Part shown: one piece after another, positions 1 to 8,200 of the stretch
Layout: the number at the start of each line of letters is the position of its first letter
Numbering within the stretch: the stretch's first letter is position 1
Assembly: GCA_038233815.1 (NCBI GenBank)
Contig: JBBSVE010000029.1
Span: forward strand, 1 to 27,620
From: JBBSVE01 sp038233815
GTDB lineage: Bacteria; Pseudomonadota; Alphaproteobacteria; Rhodobacterales; Rhodobacteraceae
Direction: 5' to 3'
DNA: 27,620 nt
The notes under the pieces: model-generated
The model's input: only the letters and a program-made list of their open reading frames with translations
The model's database searches: none
What the model was told of the DNA's origin: nothing
Program-made: the position numbers and the translations under genes

Positions 1-837
1 CTGATCTTCGGGATCATGGGGGTCATCAACCTCACGCACGGCGCGTTCTACATGGTGGGGGCCTATTGCGCGGCCTTCACCATACTCGGCTCGGGCAGCT
101 TCCTGCTGGGCATGATCGCGGCGATCCTTGGCGCGGCGCTCTATGCCGCAGCGGTGGAGCTGGCGGTGGTGCAGTGGCTCTATGGGCGCGACCATCTCTA
201 TCAGGTGCTGGCGACGCTGGGCCTGATCCTCTTTACCAACGAGGCGGTGAGCATGATCTTCGGCCGCCAGCCGCCGTTCGTGGACATCCCCTCCGCGCTG
301 TCGGGCACGGTCCGGGTGTTGCCGGGGCTCGATTATCCGGTCATGCGGCTGGCGCTGATCGGGGTCGGGGCGCTCGTCGCGGTGGGACTGTGGCTGCTGG
401 TGCACCGGACCCGCATCGGCATGCTGATCCGGGCCGGGGCCGACGACCGGGAGATGGTCGATGCGCTGGGCGTCAACGTGAACCTGCTTTACACCATCCT
501 CTTCGGTCTCGGCGGCGCGCTCTGCGGACTGGCGGGGGTGATGGCCGCCCCGCTTCTGGCGATCGAGATCGGCATGGGGGAGCGGGTGCTGATCACCACC
601 TTCGTGGTCATCGTGATCGGTGGCGTGGGGTCGGTCAACGGCGCCCTGCTGGGGGCGCTGCTGGTCGGCATGGTGGACAGTCTGGGGCGCGCCTACCTGC
701 CGCAGATCATGCGCATGCTCCTGCCGCCATCCTTTGCCGACACGCTGAGCGCGGGCCTCGTCTCGGCCAGCATCTACGTCCTCATGGCCATCGTGCTGCT
801 GATCCGCCCGTTGGGCCTGATCCCGGCGCGGAGCTGA
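1..837 (+). CDS. livH: Branched-chain amino acid-type ABC transporter permease (LivH family), 5' end cut by window
   Basis: This is an inner-membrane permease subunit of a HAAT-family ABC importer, pairing with the LivM-like protein that follows. The reading frame is open from base 1. The segment LIFGIMGVINLTHG is the usual N-terminal LivH region and lies upstream of the first ATG (base 16), so the true start is outside the window and roughly 20 residues are probably missing. The visible 278 residues are hydrophobic with several membrane spans, and the C-terminal half carries the family's GGxGSVNGALLGALLVG loop (roughly residues 203-219). It ends 3 bases before livM. The symbol is given by family; real cargo is unknown and, from the neighbouring nitrilase and hydrolase, may not be leucine. 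A periplasmic binding protein is not visible and may lie to the left. Confidence 0.9.
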   Translation: MIFGIMGVINLTHGAFYMVGAYCAAFTILGSGSFLLGMIAAILGAALYAAAVELAVVQWLYGRDHLYQVLATLGLILFTNEAVSMIFGRQPPFVDIPSALSGTVRVLPGLDYPVMRLALIGVGALVAVGLWLLVHRTRIGMLIRAGADDREMVDALGVNVNLLYTILFGLGGALCGLAGVMAAPLLAIEIGMGERVLITTFVVIVIGGVGSVNGALLGALLVGMVDSLGRAYLPQIMRMLLPPSFADTLSAGLVSASIYVLMAIVLLIRPLGLIPARS

Positions 838-840
838 GGC

Positions 841-1806
841 ATGGCCCGGTCCCGACTCATCATCGCCGCGGGGCTGATTCTTTTCGCCCTCGTCCCGGTC
901 CTCGCGGGGCCGGGCGGGATGCCGACGCTGCAAGGGCTTTTCACGCGGATCGTGATCTATGCGGTGGCGGCGGTCAGCCTCGACCTCATCATGGGCTACG
1001 GGGCGCTGGTGAGCTTTGGCCATTCGATGTTCTTCGGCCTCGGCGGCTACGTCGTCGGCATCGTCGCCTATCACGTGGGCGTCGGCGAGCCGCTGCTGGG
1101 CTGGGGGGGGAGCCGGTCTGCACTGGTTGTCTGGCCGCTGGCACTCGGGGCCTGCGCGCTTCTGGGGCTTGGCGTGGGGTGGCTGGCGCTCAAGACCTCC
1201 GGCGTCCAGTTCATCATGATCACACTCGCGTTCGCGCAGATGGTGTTTTTCATCCTCGTGTCGTTGCAGACCTATGGCGGCGACGACGGGCTGATGATCG
1301 ACCTGCGCAACACGCTGCCGCTGATCGATCTGGGCGACGCCACCCAGTTCTATTACCTGTGCCTCGGCGTGCTGGTCCTGTGGACAGTGCTTTGCACCTT
1401 CATCGTCAACTCGCGCTTCGGAATGATCTTTCAGGCCCTGCGCCAGAGCGAGCGGCGCGCGGTCAACCTTGGCATCCGGCCGCTGAACTTCCGGCTGACG
1501 GCCTTCGTGATCTCCGCCGTGGGAACCGGCATGGCGGGGATCCTCTGGGCGAACTATGCGATGTTCGTGACGCCGGACATGGCGGCCTGGTCGAAGTCGG
1601 GCGAGTTCATGGCGATCGTGGTGATCGGCGGACTGGGCACGCTCATCGGTCCCATCGCGGGGGCTGCCGTGTTCATCGTGCTGGAGCAGACGCTGACCGG
1701 CTGGACCGAGCACTGGATGATCATCATGGGCCCGATCCTGACCCTCGTCGCCCTCTTCGGCCGTCAGGGGCTGCTGGGCCGCTTTTTGAGGCATCGCCAT
1801 GACTGA
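841..1806 (+). CDS. livM: Branched-chain amino acid-type ABC transporter permease (LivM family)
   Basis: This is the second inner-membrane permease of the importer, 321 residues, a normal length for LivM. The ATG at 841 follows the livH stop by 3 bases. The protein is strongly hydrophobic with about eight or more predicted spans. It shows the typical motifs GYGALVSFGHSMFFGLGGY near the N-terminus and the C-terminal GGLGTLIGPIAGA loop that contacts the ATPase. Its last codons overlap the livG start (1799) by 8 bases, indicating translational coupling. The subfamily substrate cannot be told from sequence alone. The call as a LivM-type permease is secure; the substrate is inferred only from the catabolic genes downstream. 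Confidence 0.92.
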   Translation: MARSRLIIAAGLILFALVPVLAGPGGMPTLQGLFTRIVIYAVAAVSLDLIMGYGALVSFGHSMFFGLGGYVVGIVAYHVGVGEPLLGWGGSRSALVVWPLALGACALLGLGVGWLALKTSGVQFIMITLAFAQMVFFILVSLQTYGGDDGLMIDLRNTLPLIDLGDATQFYYLCLGVLVLWTVLCTFIVNSRFGMIFQALRQSERRAVNLGIRPLNFRLTAFVISAVGTGMAGILWANYAMFVTPDMAAWSKSGEFMAIVVIGGLGTLIGPIAGAAVFIVLEQTLTGWTEHWMIIMGPILTLVALFGRQGLLGRFLRHRHD

Positions 1807-2557
1807 CGCATCCGGTCCCGTTCTGGAGATCGCCGGCCTGCACAAGGCGTTCGGCGCGCTGGTGGCGACGGACGACGTGACGCTCGACGTGCGGGCGGGG
1901 GAGTTGCACGCCCTGATCGGGCCGAACGGCGCCGGGAAATCGACGCTGATCGCGCAGATCTGCGGAGAGCTGGCACCGGACAGGGGCCGCATCCTCTTCG
2001 AGGGGCGCGACATCACCCGTCTGCCCGCCTACAAGCGCGCGCGGATCGGGCTGGGACGTTCATTCCAGCTGACGCAGCTCTGCATGGACTACACGGTGCT
2101 GGAGAATGTGCTTTTGTCGCTGGAGGCGAAGGGCGGCGGATCGCCCGACATCTTCCGCAATCCACGCCGCAACCGGGCGAACTGTGCGCGGGCGGGGGAG
2201 TGGATCGACCTCGTGGGCCTGTCCGGTCTGGAAACCCGCCCGGTGTCCGAACTGGCGCACGGCCAGCGCCGGCAACTGGAGATCGCCGTGGCTTTGGCGC
2301 GCGAGCCGCGATTGCTGCTGCTGGACGAGCCGATGGCAGGCATGGGGGCGGAGGAGACGGGCGCGCTCACCACCCTCCTGCAAGGTCTGAAGGACCGCTA
2401 TGCCATCCTGCTGGTGGAGCATGACATGGACGCGGTCTTCGCGCTCGCCGACCGGATCAGCGTCCTCGTCTATGGTCGCGTGATCTTCACCGGGACCGGC
2501 GACGCGGTGCGCGCCAGCCCCGACGTGCGCGCGGCCTATCTGGGGGAGGAGGCCTGA
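1799..2557 (+). CDS. livG: ABC transporter ATP-binding protein (LivG family)
   Basis: This is one of two cytoplasmic ATPases powering the LivHM-type importer. It has 252 residues. Walker A GPNGAGKST lies at residues 41-49, a signature LAHGQ at 152-156 (a variant of LSGGQ, as is usual in LivG) and Walker B LLLLDEP at about 172-178, followed by VEHDMD (H-loop). The ATG at 1799 lies inside the end of livM. The stop shares its A with the ATG of livF (TGATG), so expression is coupled. The C-terminal tail ending DVRAAYLGEEA matches the BCAA-ATPase C-terminal extension of LivG proteins. Nothing is unusual apart from genomic context. Confidence 0.93.
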   Translation: MTDASGPVLEIAGLHKAFGALVATDDVTLDVRAGELHALIGPNGAGKSTLIAQICGELAPDRGRILFEGRDITRLPAYKRARIGLGRSFQLTQLCMDYTVLENVLLSLEAKGGGSPDIFRNPRRNRANCARAGEWIDLVGLSGLETRPVSELAHGQRRQLEIAVALAREPRLLLLDEPMAGMGAEETGALTTLLQGLKDRYAILLVEHDMDAVFALADRISVLVYGRVIFTGTGDAVRASPDVRAAYLGEEA

Positions 2558-3243
2558 TGCTCCAGATCGAGGGCGTGGAGGCGGGCTACGGTCAGGGGCG
2601 CGTTCTTTTCGGCCTGTCGCTGTCGGCGATGGCGGGGGAGGTGGTGTCCCTGATCGGGCGCAACGGCATGGGCAAGACCACGACCGTTCGCACCATCCTC
2701 GGCCTTCTGCGACCCGCGGCGGGGGAGATCACGTTTCACGGGACCGCGATCCATCGTCTGGCACCCAACGTCATCGCGCGCATGGGCATCGGTCTGGTCC
2801 CCGAGGGTCGCCGGATCTTCCCCTCGCTCACGGTGGAGGAGAACCTCGTCGCCACGGCGCGCCCGGGGGCCTGGACGCTGGCGCGGGTGGTCGAGTTGTT
2901 CCCCCGTCTGGGCGAGCGTCGCCGCCAGTCCGCGCGCACCCTGTCGGGCGGCGAGCAGCAGATGCTGGCGGTGGGGCGCGCGCTGATGACGAACCCGCGT
3001 CTGCTGATCCTCGACGAGGCGACGGAAGGGCTGGCCCCCCTGATCCGCGCGGAGATCTGGCGCTGTCTGCATGAGCTGAAGGCGCTGAACCAGACCATCC
3101 TCGTCATCGACAAGAACCTGGCCGAGATGGCCTCGCTGGTGGATCGCCACAATATACTGGAGAAGGGTCGCGTGGTCTGGTCCGGCACACCGGCTGAACT
3201 TTCCGCCGACGCCGATCTGGCGCACCGCTATCTGGGGGTCTGA
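2557..3243 (+). CDS. livF: ABC transporter ATP-binding protein (LivF family)
   Basis: This is the second cytoplasmic ATPase of the importer, 228 residues. Walker A is GRNGMGKTT at 34-42, signature LSGGE at 128-132 and Walker B LLILDEA at 148-154. The family marker VPEGRRIFPSLTVEENL (residues 80-96) clearly places it in LivF rather than LivG. The H-loop region reads IDKNL where most LivF proteins have VEQN, a conservative oddity. The start ATG overlaps the livG stop by one base. The downstream hydrolase begins 2 bases after the stop, tying transport to catabolism in one transcript. Confidence 0.93.
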   Translation: MLQIEGVEAGYGQGRVLFGLSLSAMAGEVVSLIGRNGMGKTTTVRTILGLLRPAAGEITFHGTAIHRLAPNVIARMGIGLVPEGRRIFPSLTVEENLVATARPGAWTLARVVELFPRLGERRRQSARTLSGGEQQMLAVGRALMTNPRLLILDEATEGLAPLIRAEIWRCLHELKALNQTILVIDKNLAEMASLVDRHNILEKGRVVWSGTPAELSADADLAHRYLGV

Positions 3244-3245
3244 GG

Positions 3246-4130
3246 ATGAACGGCGCGCTCTACCGCGGCTATGATGCCGCCGCCCTTGACCGGCAATACA
3301 ACGCGCGCGAAAGCGTGGCGTCATTCGACGCGGAATATGCCAAATACGTCGACGAGAGCGCCCGCGTCCAACGCGAGATCGGGCACCGGGCGGGCATCGT
3401 CTATGACAAGGCGAGCGGCCAGACACTGGACTTCTACCCGGCGGCGGAGGGTGCGCCGCTCTTTCTCTGGATTCACGGCGGCTACTGGCGCGCAAGCTCG
3501 AGCGACGACAACGCTTTCGCGGTGCGCGGGCTTCACGCGCACGGCTTTGCCGTCGCCGTCCTGAACTACGCGCTGGCGCCATCGGTCACGCTGGACGAGA
3601 TCGTGAGGCAGGTGCGCGCTGCCTTGGCGTTCCTGCACCGGAACCGGGGGGAGCTGGGGTTGGGGCCGGGCCGCTTCGTCGTCGGAGGCTCCTCGGCGGG
3701 CGGGCATCTGACGGCGATGCTGCTGGGTGCGGGCTGGCAGGCGGACCTCGGCCTTCCCGCCGACGTGGTCGCGGTGGGTCTGGACCTCTCCGGCCTGCAT
3801 GATCTGGAGCCGCTCTTGCACACGCACATCAACGGCTGGATGCATCTCGATCCGGGTCAAATCGCGCGGAACAGTCCGATGCGGCTGATCCCCGCCCGGA
3901 CCTCGGCCACGCTGATCGCCTCCGTCGGCGGGCGGGAGACGGACGAGTTCCGCCGCCAGACGGCCGATTATGCCGCCGCCTGGCGCGCCGCCGGCCATGC
4001 GGTGCGGGTGGTGGAGATGCCCGATCACAACCATTTCGATCTGGCGCTGAGCCTCAGCGACCCCGACGGCCCGCTTGTCCGGGAGATCGTCCGCGTCCAC
4101 GCGCACCCGTCCAACGGAGCCACGCCATGA
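3246..4130 (+). CDS. Alpha/beta hydrolase, arylformamidase/carboxylesterase-like
   Basis: This is a cytoplasmic alpha/beta-hydrolase of 294 residues without a signal peptide. The oxyanion-hole motif HGGYW is at 77-81 and the nucleophile elbow GGSSAGG places catalytic Ser at about 150. A GGRETDEFRRQ segment near 228-238 supplies the likely acid, and the DHNHF motif at 260-264 supplies the catalytic His. HGGYW plus GxSxG and G-x-E-x-x-E-F is the pattern of kynurenine formamidase-like hydrolases in the esterase/lipase fold. However, no tryptophan catabolism genes are present, so EC 3.5.1.9 is not claimed. It is 2 bases from livF and overlaps the nitrilase start (ATGA at 4127-4130). A role in hydrolysing an amide or ester in the same route as the nitrilase is inferred from this coupling only. 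Confidence 0.85.
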   Translation: MNGALYRGYDAAALDRQYNARESVASFDAEYAKYVDESARVQREIGHRAGIVYDKASGQTLDFYPAAEGAPLFLWIHGGYWRASSSDDNAFAVRGLHAHGFAVAVLNYALAPSVTLDEIVRQVRAALAFLHRNRGELGLGPGRFVVGGSSAGGHLTAMLLGAGWQADLGLPADVVAVGLDLSGLHDLEPLLHTHINGWMHLDPGQIARNSPMRLIPARTSATLIASVGGRETDEFRRQTADYAAAWRAAGHAVRVVEMPDHNHFDLALSLSDPDGPLVREIVRVHAHPSNGATP

Positions 4131-5074
4131 CAACCCCCTGGAAAGCCGCCGTCGCACAGCTGGCCTCGGTCCCCGACGACGCCCGCGCCTCCGCCCGGAA
4201 GGCCGCGGATACGATCCGCACCGCAGCAGCCGAGGGGGCGCGCCTGATCGTGTTCCCGGAGGCCTTCCTCGGCGGCTATCCCAAAGGCGCCTCGTTCGGC
4301 TGTCCCGTCGGCATGCGGCGCCCCGAGGGGCGCGAGGCGTTCCGCCGCTACCACGCCGCCGCCATCGATCTGGGCGGCGAGGAGGTGGCGCTGATCGCTG
4401 ACGCCACCGCCGAGACCGGTGCCTTCGCGGTGATCGGCGCGATCGAGCGCGACGGCGGCACGCTCTATTGCACCGCGCTCTTCTTCGACGGGAAGCGGGG
4501 GCTCGTCGGCAAGCACCGCAAGCTGATGCCCACGGCGGCGGAGCGGCTGATCTGGGGCTTCGGCGACGGGTCCACAATGGAGGTGATGGAGACGTCGCTG
4601 GGCCGCATAGGCGCGGTGATCTGCTGGGAGAATTACATGCCGATGCTGCGGATGCACATGTATGCGCAGGGCATCGGCCTCTACTGCGCGCCCACCGCCG
4701 ACGACCGCGACACGTGGATCCCCACGATGCGCCATATCGCGCTGGAGGGGCGCTGCTTCGTGCTGACCGCGTGCCAGCACATCACGCGGGGCGCCTATCC
4801 GGCGGACCACGAGTCCGCGCTGGGAGACGCGGCGGACACCGTGATGATGCGCGGCGGCAGTGCCATCATCGACCCGATGGGGGAGGTGCTCGCAGGTCCC
4901 GACTTCTCCGGCGAGACGATCCTCTATGCCGAGATCGACCCCGACCGGATCGTGCGCGGCAAGTTCGACTTCGACGTGGCCGGACATTACGCGCGCCCCG
5001 ACATCTTCCAGCTTGCGGTGGACGACCGCCCGAAGTGTGCGGTCTCCACCCTCTCCCGCGCGGATCGGACCTGA
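4127..5074 (+). CDS. Nitrilase (carbon-nitrogen hydrolase family)
   Basis: This is a 315-residue member of the carbon-nitrogen hydrolase superfamily, of the true nitrilase branch, which converts a nitrile to its carboxylic acid plus ammonia. The catalytic triad is visible: Glu45 in FPEAFLGGYPKG, Lys132 in KHRKLMPT and Cys166 in ICWENYMPMLR. The ENYMP sequence after the Cys, the GYPKG segment and the later IIDPMGEVLAGP block resemble aliphatic/aryl nitrilases and cyanide-processing relatives rather than amidases or beta-ureidopropionase. It is slightly shorter than many nitrilases (about 330-360 residues), lacking a long C-terminal tail. Its ATG overlaps the hydrolase stop by 4 bases. The substrate is unknown; the co-encoded importer suggests an exogenous compound. 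Confidence 0.9.
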   Translation: MTTPWKAAVAQLASVPDDARASARKAADTIRTAAAEGARLIVFPEAFLGGYPKGASFGCPVGMRRPEGREAFRRYHAAAIDLGGEEVALIADATAETGAFAVIGAIERDGGTLYCTALFFDGKRGLVGKHRKLMPTAAERLIWGFGDGSTMEVMETSLGRIGAVICWENYMPMLRMHMYAQGIGLYCAPTADDRDTWIPTMRHIALEGRCFVLTACQHITRGAYPADHESALGDAADTVMMRGGSAIIDPMGEVLAGPDFSGETILYAEIDPDRIVRGKFDFDVAGHYARPDIFQLAVDDRPKCAVSTLSRADRT

Positions 5075-5075
5075 C

Positions 5076-5711
5076 GTGATCTTCGACATGCAGACCCTCT
5101 CGCCTCAGGAACGCTACAAGGTGCTCGCGGCCTCCATCGTGCCCCGGCCCATCGCGTGGGTCACGAGCATGTCGGCGGCAGGGGTGCGCAATGCAGCGCC
5201 CTACAGCTTCTTCAACATGATGGGGAACGCGCCGCCGACCCTGGCACTGGGGATGATGCCGCAGTCCGGGCGGCTGAAGGACAGTGCGGCCAACATCCTC
5301 GGGACGGGTGAGTTCGTGGTCCATCTGGTGGACGAAGCTCATGCCGAGGCGATGAACCGGACCTGCATCGACGCGCCCTCCGACGTGGACGAACTGGCCT
5401 TTGCGGGCATCGCGACGGAGCCTTCGCAGGCGGTCCGTCCGCCCCGGATCGCGTCGGCGCCGGTGGCGCTCGAATGCCGGATGCTGACCGCGCTGACGAC
5501 GGGACCGTTGCAGACCATCGTGATCGGACAGGTGGTGCTCGCCCATATCGCCGATCGCTATGTGCTCGATGCGGACCGCTGCCATATCGACAGCGTCGGT
5601 CTGGGGCTGATCGCGCGGATGCACGGCAGCGGCGGTTATCTGCGCACCACCGACCGGTTCGAGATGGAGCGCCCGGTCTGGGCGGACCGTGAGAGGGAGC
5701 CTGACCAGTGA
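5076..5711 (+). CDS. Flavin reductase-like domain protein (DIM6/NTAB family)
   Basis: This is a 211-residue protein of the flavin reductase-like FMN-binding split-barrel family. The N-terminal block VPRPIAWVTSMSAAG and following NAAPYSFFNMMGNAPP form the FMN-binding signature. I chose the GTG at 5076 because it gives MIFDMQTLSPQERYK, the usual N-terminus of this subfamily; ATG at 5088 is the alternative. It starts 1 base after the nitrilase stop and its TGA overlaps the GTG start of the next gene. Such proteins often supply reduced flavin to two-component monooxygenases, but no partner oxygenase is visible; one might lie left of the window. Some family members have unknown reactions, so the activity is tentative. 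Confidence 0.85.
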   Translation: MIFDMQTLSPQERYKVLAASIVPRPIAWVTSMSAAGVRNAAPYSFFNMMGNAPPTLALGMMPQSGRLKDSAANILGTGEFVVHLVDEAHAEAMNRTCIDAPSDVDELAFAGIATEPSQAVRPPRIASAPVALECRMLTALTTGPLQTIVIGQVVLAHIADRYVLDADRCHIDSVGLGLIARMHGSGGYLRTTDRFEMERPVWADREREPDQ

Positions 5712-6409
5712 CCCTGACCGAGACCGCCTACCTGAGCCTGCGCGACGACATCCTGCGCGGTCGACTGCTGCCCGACCAGCCGCTGCGGCTGGAGTTCCTG
5801 CGAGCACGCTACGGCACCAGCTTCTCGCCGCTGCGCGAGGCGTTGAACCGGCTGCAGGGCGAACGTCTGGTCGTGCTCGGTCTGGGCCGGGGGTTCGTGG
5901 TGTCGCCGGTGTCGCCCGCCGAGTTGTGGGACGCGATGGAGGCGCGCATCCTGATCGAATCGGAGGCGCTGCGGCGCGCGATGGCCGCCGGGGACGATGC
6001 CTGGGAGGTGGACATCATCGCCGCCTTCCACGCGCTCGATCTCTCGTCGCGACGCATCGCGCGGTCCGGCGGTGCGCCCGACGTCAAGGATCTCGACGAT
6101 CTGGAGGAGCGGCACGGCGAGTTCCATCTGGCGCTGCTGAGCGCGTGCGGCTCGCCGAGGCTTCTCGCCATGTTCCGCCAGCTATACGGCGAGACGCAGC
6201 GTTACCGCCTGCTGACGTCCGTAAGCACCGGAAAAGGCCCGCCGCGCAACCTCTCGGCGGAGCATGCAGCGATCATGCATGCGACGCTTGAGCGGCGGGT
6301 GGGGGAGGCGGTCGATGAGCTTGCTTCCCACTACCTGCGGACGGCGGAGGCGATCCATCCGCAGGGCGGGCCCGGCGATGATGGGGCAACGCGCGATTGC
6401 GGCGCATAG
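5708..6409 (+). CDS. GntR-family transcriptional regulator with FCD ligand domain
   Basis: This is a 233-residue regulator. The N-terminal winged helix (about residues 1-70) contains the typical GntR stretch LRDDILRGRLLPDQPLRL and the recognition region SFSPLREALNRLQGERLV. The C-terminal part (about 75-225) is an all-helical FCD domain, with ARILIESEALRRA and the metal/ligand-site pattern of FadR-type regulators (HGEFHLALL; AEHAAIMHATLERR). GTG at 5708 overlaps the previous stop by 4 bases. Being the last gene of the array, it is the likely local, effector-responsive repressor, binding a promoter probably upstream of the left edge. The effector is unknown, presumably the transported compound or an acid product. 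Confidence 0.9.
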   Translation: MTLTETAYLSLRDDILRGRLLPDQPLRLEFLRARYGTSFSPLREALNRLQGERLVVLGLGRGFVVSPVSPAELWDAMEARILIESEALRRAMAAGDDAWEVDIIAAFHALDLSSRRIARSGGAPDVKDLDDLEERHGEFHLALLSACGSPRLLAMFRQLYGETQRYRLLTSVSTGKGPPRNLSAEHAAIMHATLERRVGEAVDELASHYLRTAEAIHPQGGPGDDGATRDCGA

Positions 6410-6448
6410 AGCCTCCCCCCCGGCCGCGCGGTGCGCTAACCTCTCCCG

Positions 6449-7765
6449 ATGGCTGACCTCTTCGACCAGACCCCCGAGACCGCCGCCCCCGAGGATAGGC
6501 CGCGCCCGCTGGCCGACCGGCTTCGGCCGGTGCGACTGGACGAGGTGGTGGGACAGGGGCATGTCCTCTCGCCCGACGGGCCGCTGGGTGCGATGCTGAC
6601 GGCCCATGCGCTGTCCTCGCTGATCCTCTGGGGGCCGCCCGGCGTCGGCAAGACGACCATCGCGCGGCTTCTGGCGGATGCGACCGACCTCGCCTTCGTC
6701 CAGCTCTCCGCGATCTTCACCGGCGTCCCCGATCTGCGCCGGGTGTTCGATCAGGCCCGCATTAGGCGCCGCAACGGGCAGGGCACGCTTCTGTTCGTCG
6801 ATGAGATCCACCGGTTCAACAAGTCCCAGCAGGACGGCTTCCTGCCCTATATGGAGGATGGCACCATCCTCCTTGTCGGGGCGACGACCGAGAATCCGAG
6901 CTTTGAGCTGAACGCGGCCCTTCTGTCGCGCGCGCAGGTCATCGTGCTCGAACGCCTGTCACCTGTGGATCTGGAACGGCTGGCGCAGCGGGCCGAGCAG
7001 GCGATGGCGCGTGCGCTGCCGCTCGACGGCGACGCGCGGGCGGCGCTTTTGGAAATGGCAGATGGCGACGGGCGCGCGCTTCTCAACCTTGTCGAACAGA
7101 TCTGGGCGTGGGCGCCAGGGTCGGACCTCACGCGCGCGGCGCTGTCCAAACGGCTGATGCGACGCGCGCCGAATTACGACAAGGCGGGCGAGGCGCATTA
7201 TAACCTCATCTCCGCGCTGCACAAATCGGTGCGCGGATCGGACCCGGATGCCGCCCTCTACTGGTTCGCGCGCATGCTGGAGGGTGGCGAGGACCCGCGC
7301 TTTCTCGCCCGCCGCCTGACCCGTATGGCGGTGGAAGACGTGGGCCTCGCCGATCCGCAGGCGCAGGAGGTCTGTCTGCAGGGCTGGCAGACCTATGAGC
7401 GTCTGGGGTCGCCCGAGGGCGAACTGGCGCTGGCGCAGGCGGTGGTCTACCTTGCACTCGCGCCGAAATCGAACGCGGTCTATGTCGCCTACAAGGCCGC
7501 GCGGGCGGCGGCGCGTGACACCGGGTCGGAGCCGCCGCCGAAGATCATCCTGAACGCGCCCACGAAGATGATGAAGGAGATCGGCTACGGCACGGGCTAC
7601 AGCTACGACCACGATGCCGAGGACGGCTTTTCCGGCCAGAACTACTTTCCCGACGCGATGAAGCGCCCGGTCTGGTATGTCCCCCCCGACCGGGGGTTCG
7701 AGCGCGAGCTGAAAAAGCGCATCGACTACTTCGTCAAGCTGCGTGCCAAGCGGGGGGAGGGGTGA
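6449..7765 (+). CDS. rarA: Replication-associated recombination protein A (RarA/MgsA) AAA+ ATPase
   Basis: This is a cytoplasmic AAA+ ATPase of the clamp-loader clade, 438 residues, acting at stalled replication forks. Walker A GPPGVGKTT is at 62-70. Walker B runs directly into the family hallmark DEIHRFNKSQQD (about 118-129), and sensor 1 GATTENPSFELN follows. The C-terminal half contains the RarA tetramerisation region, with KSVRGSDPDAALYWFARML and LARRLTRMAVEDVGLADP. The start at 6449 gives MADLFDQ, a normal RarA N-terminus. The 39-base gap after the GntR gene makes this a separate functional unit, although read-through is possible. The identification is very secure. Confidence 0.96.
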   Translation: MADLFDQTPETAAPEDRPRPLADRLRPVRLDEVVGQGHVLSPDGPLGAMLTAHALSSLILWGPPGVGKTTIARLLADATDLAFVQLSAIFTGVPDLRRVFDQARIRRRNGQGTLLFVDEIHRFNKSQQDGFLPYMEDGTILLVGATTENPSFELNAALLSRAQVIVLERLSPVDLERLAQRAEQAMARALPLDGDARAALLEMADGDGRALLNLVEQIWAWAPGSDLTRAALSKRLMRRAPNYDKAGEAHYNLISALHKSVRGSDPDAALYWFARMLEGGEDPRFLARRLTRMAVEDVGLADPQAQEVCLQGWQTYERLGSPEGELALAQAVVYLALAPKSNAVYVAYKAARAAARDTGSEPPPKIILNAPTKMMKEIGYGTGYSYDHDAEDGFSGQNYFPDAMKRPVWYVPPDRGFERELKKRIDYFVKLRAKRGEG

Positions 7766-7822
7766 TCCCCCTTGCCCATGGTCCCGGTTGACAAGTCCGC
7801 CACCCCGTCACAGATACCGGCG

Positions 7823-8200
7823 ATGATCCCCACAATCCTTCAGGTGGCACTTGGCGGTGCCATCGGCGCGTCTGCCCGTTACGGGACGGCGGTGGCCGCG
7901 ATGCGCGCCTTCGGTCCCGGCTTTCCCGCCGCCACGATGATCGTGAACGTGGTGGGATCGTTCCTGATGGGGGTTCTCGTGGTCGTGCTGGCGCTCAAGG
8001 GCGGCACGCGGGCCGCACCGTTCCTGTTGATCGGGATGCTCGGCGGGTTCACCACCTTCTCTTCCTTCTCGCTCGACGCGTTCGTGATCTGGGAACGCGG
8101 CCAGACGATGCTCGCCGGGGCTTATGTAGCAGGATCGGTCGTGCTGTCCCTCGCGGGCCTTGTCGGCGGCGTCTTCCTGACCCGGAGCCTGCTCGCATGA
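7823..8200 (+). CDS. crcB: Fluoride ion channel CrcB/Fluc
   Basis: This is a small membrane protein of about 125 residues with four predicted helices, exporting fluoride as a dual-topology dimer. Motifs are GGAIGASARY (11-20), Asn42 in IVNVVGSFLMG and GGFTTFSSFSLD (74-85), which carries the conserved Phe-box and Na-site region. I chose ATG 7823 because it gives the usual family length. TTG 7772 or ATG 7778 would add a 15-17 residue polar tail with no family precedent that I recall. No fluoride riboswitch was recognised in the short gap after rarA. The stop overlaps the rluC start (ATGA at 8197-8200). Confidence 0.92.
   Translation: MIPTILQVALGGAIGASARYGTAVAAMRAFGPGFPAATMIVNVVGSFLMGVLVVVLALKGGTRAAPFLLIGMLGGFTTFSSFSLDAFVIWERGQTMLAGAYVAGSVVLSLAGLVGGVFLTRSLLA

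Noticed and set aside
3246..4130. Kynurenine formamidase (kynB-type) assignment
   Set aside because: HGGYW and the Ser elbow fit the wider family, but no kynureninase or tryptophan dioxygenase gene is present and the neighbours are a nitrilase and an importer.
7788..7816. TTGACA before crcB as a promoter or fluoride riboswitch leader
   Set aside because: The -35 match is perfect, but at 17 bases the -10 is CAGATA with only two matches. The gap is too short and lacks recognisable riboswitch elements.
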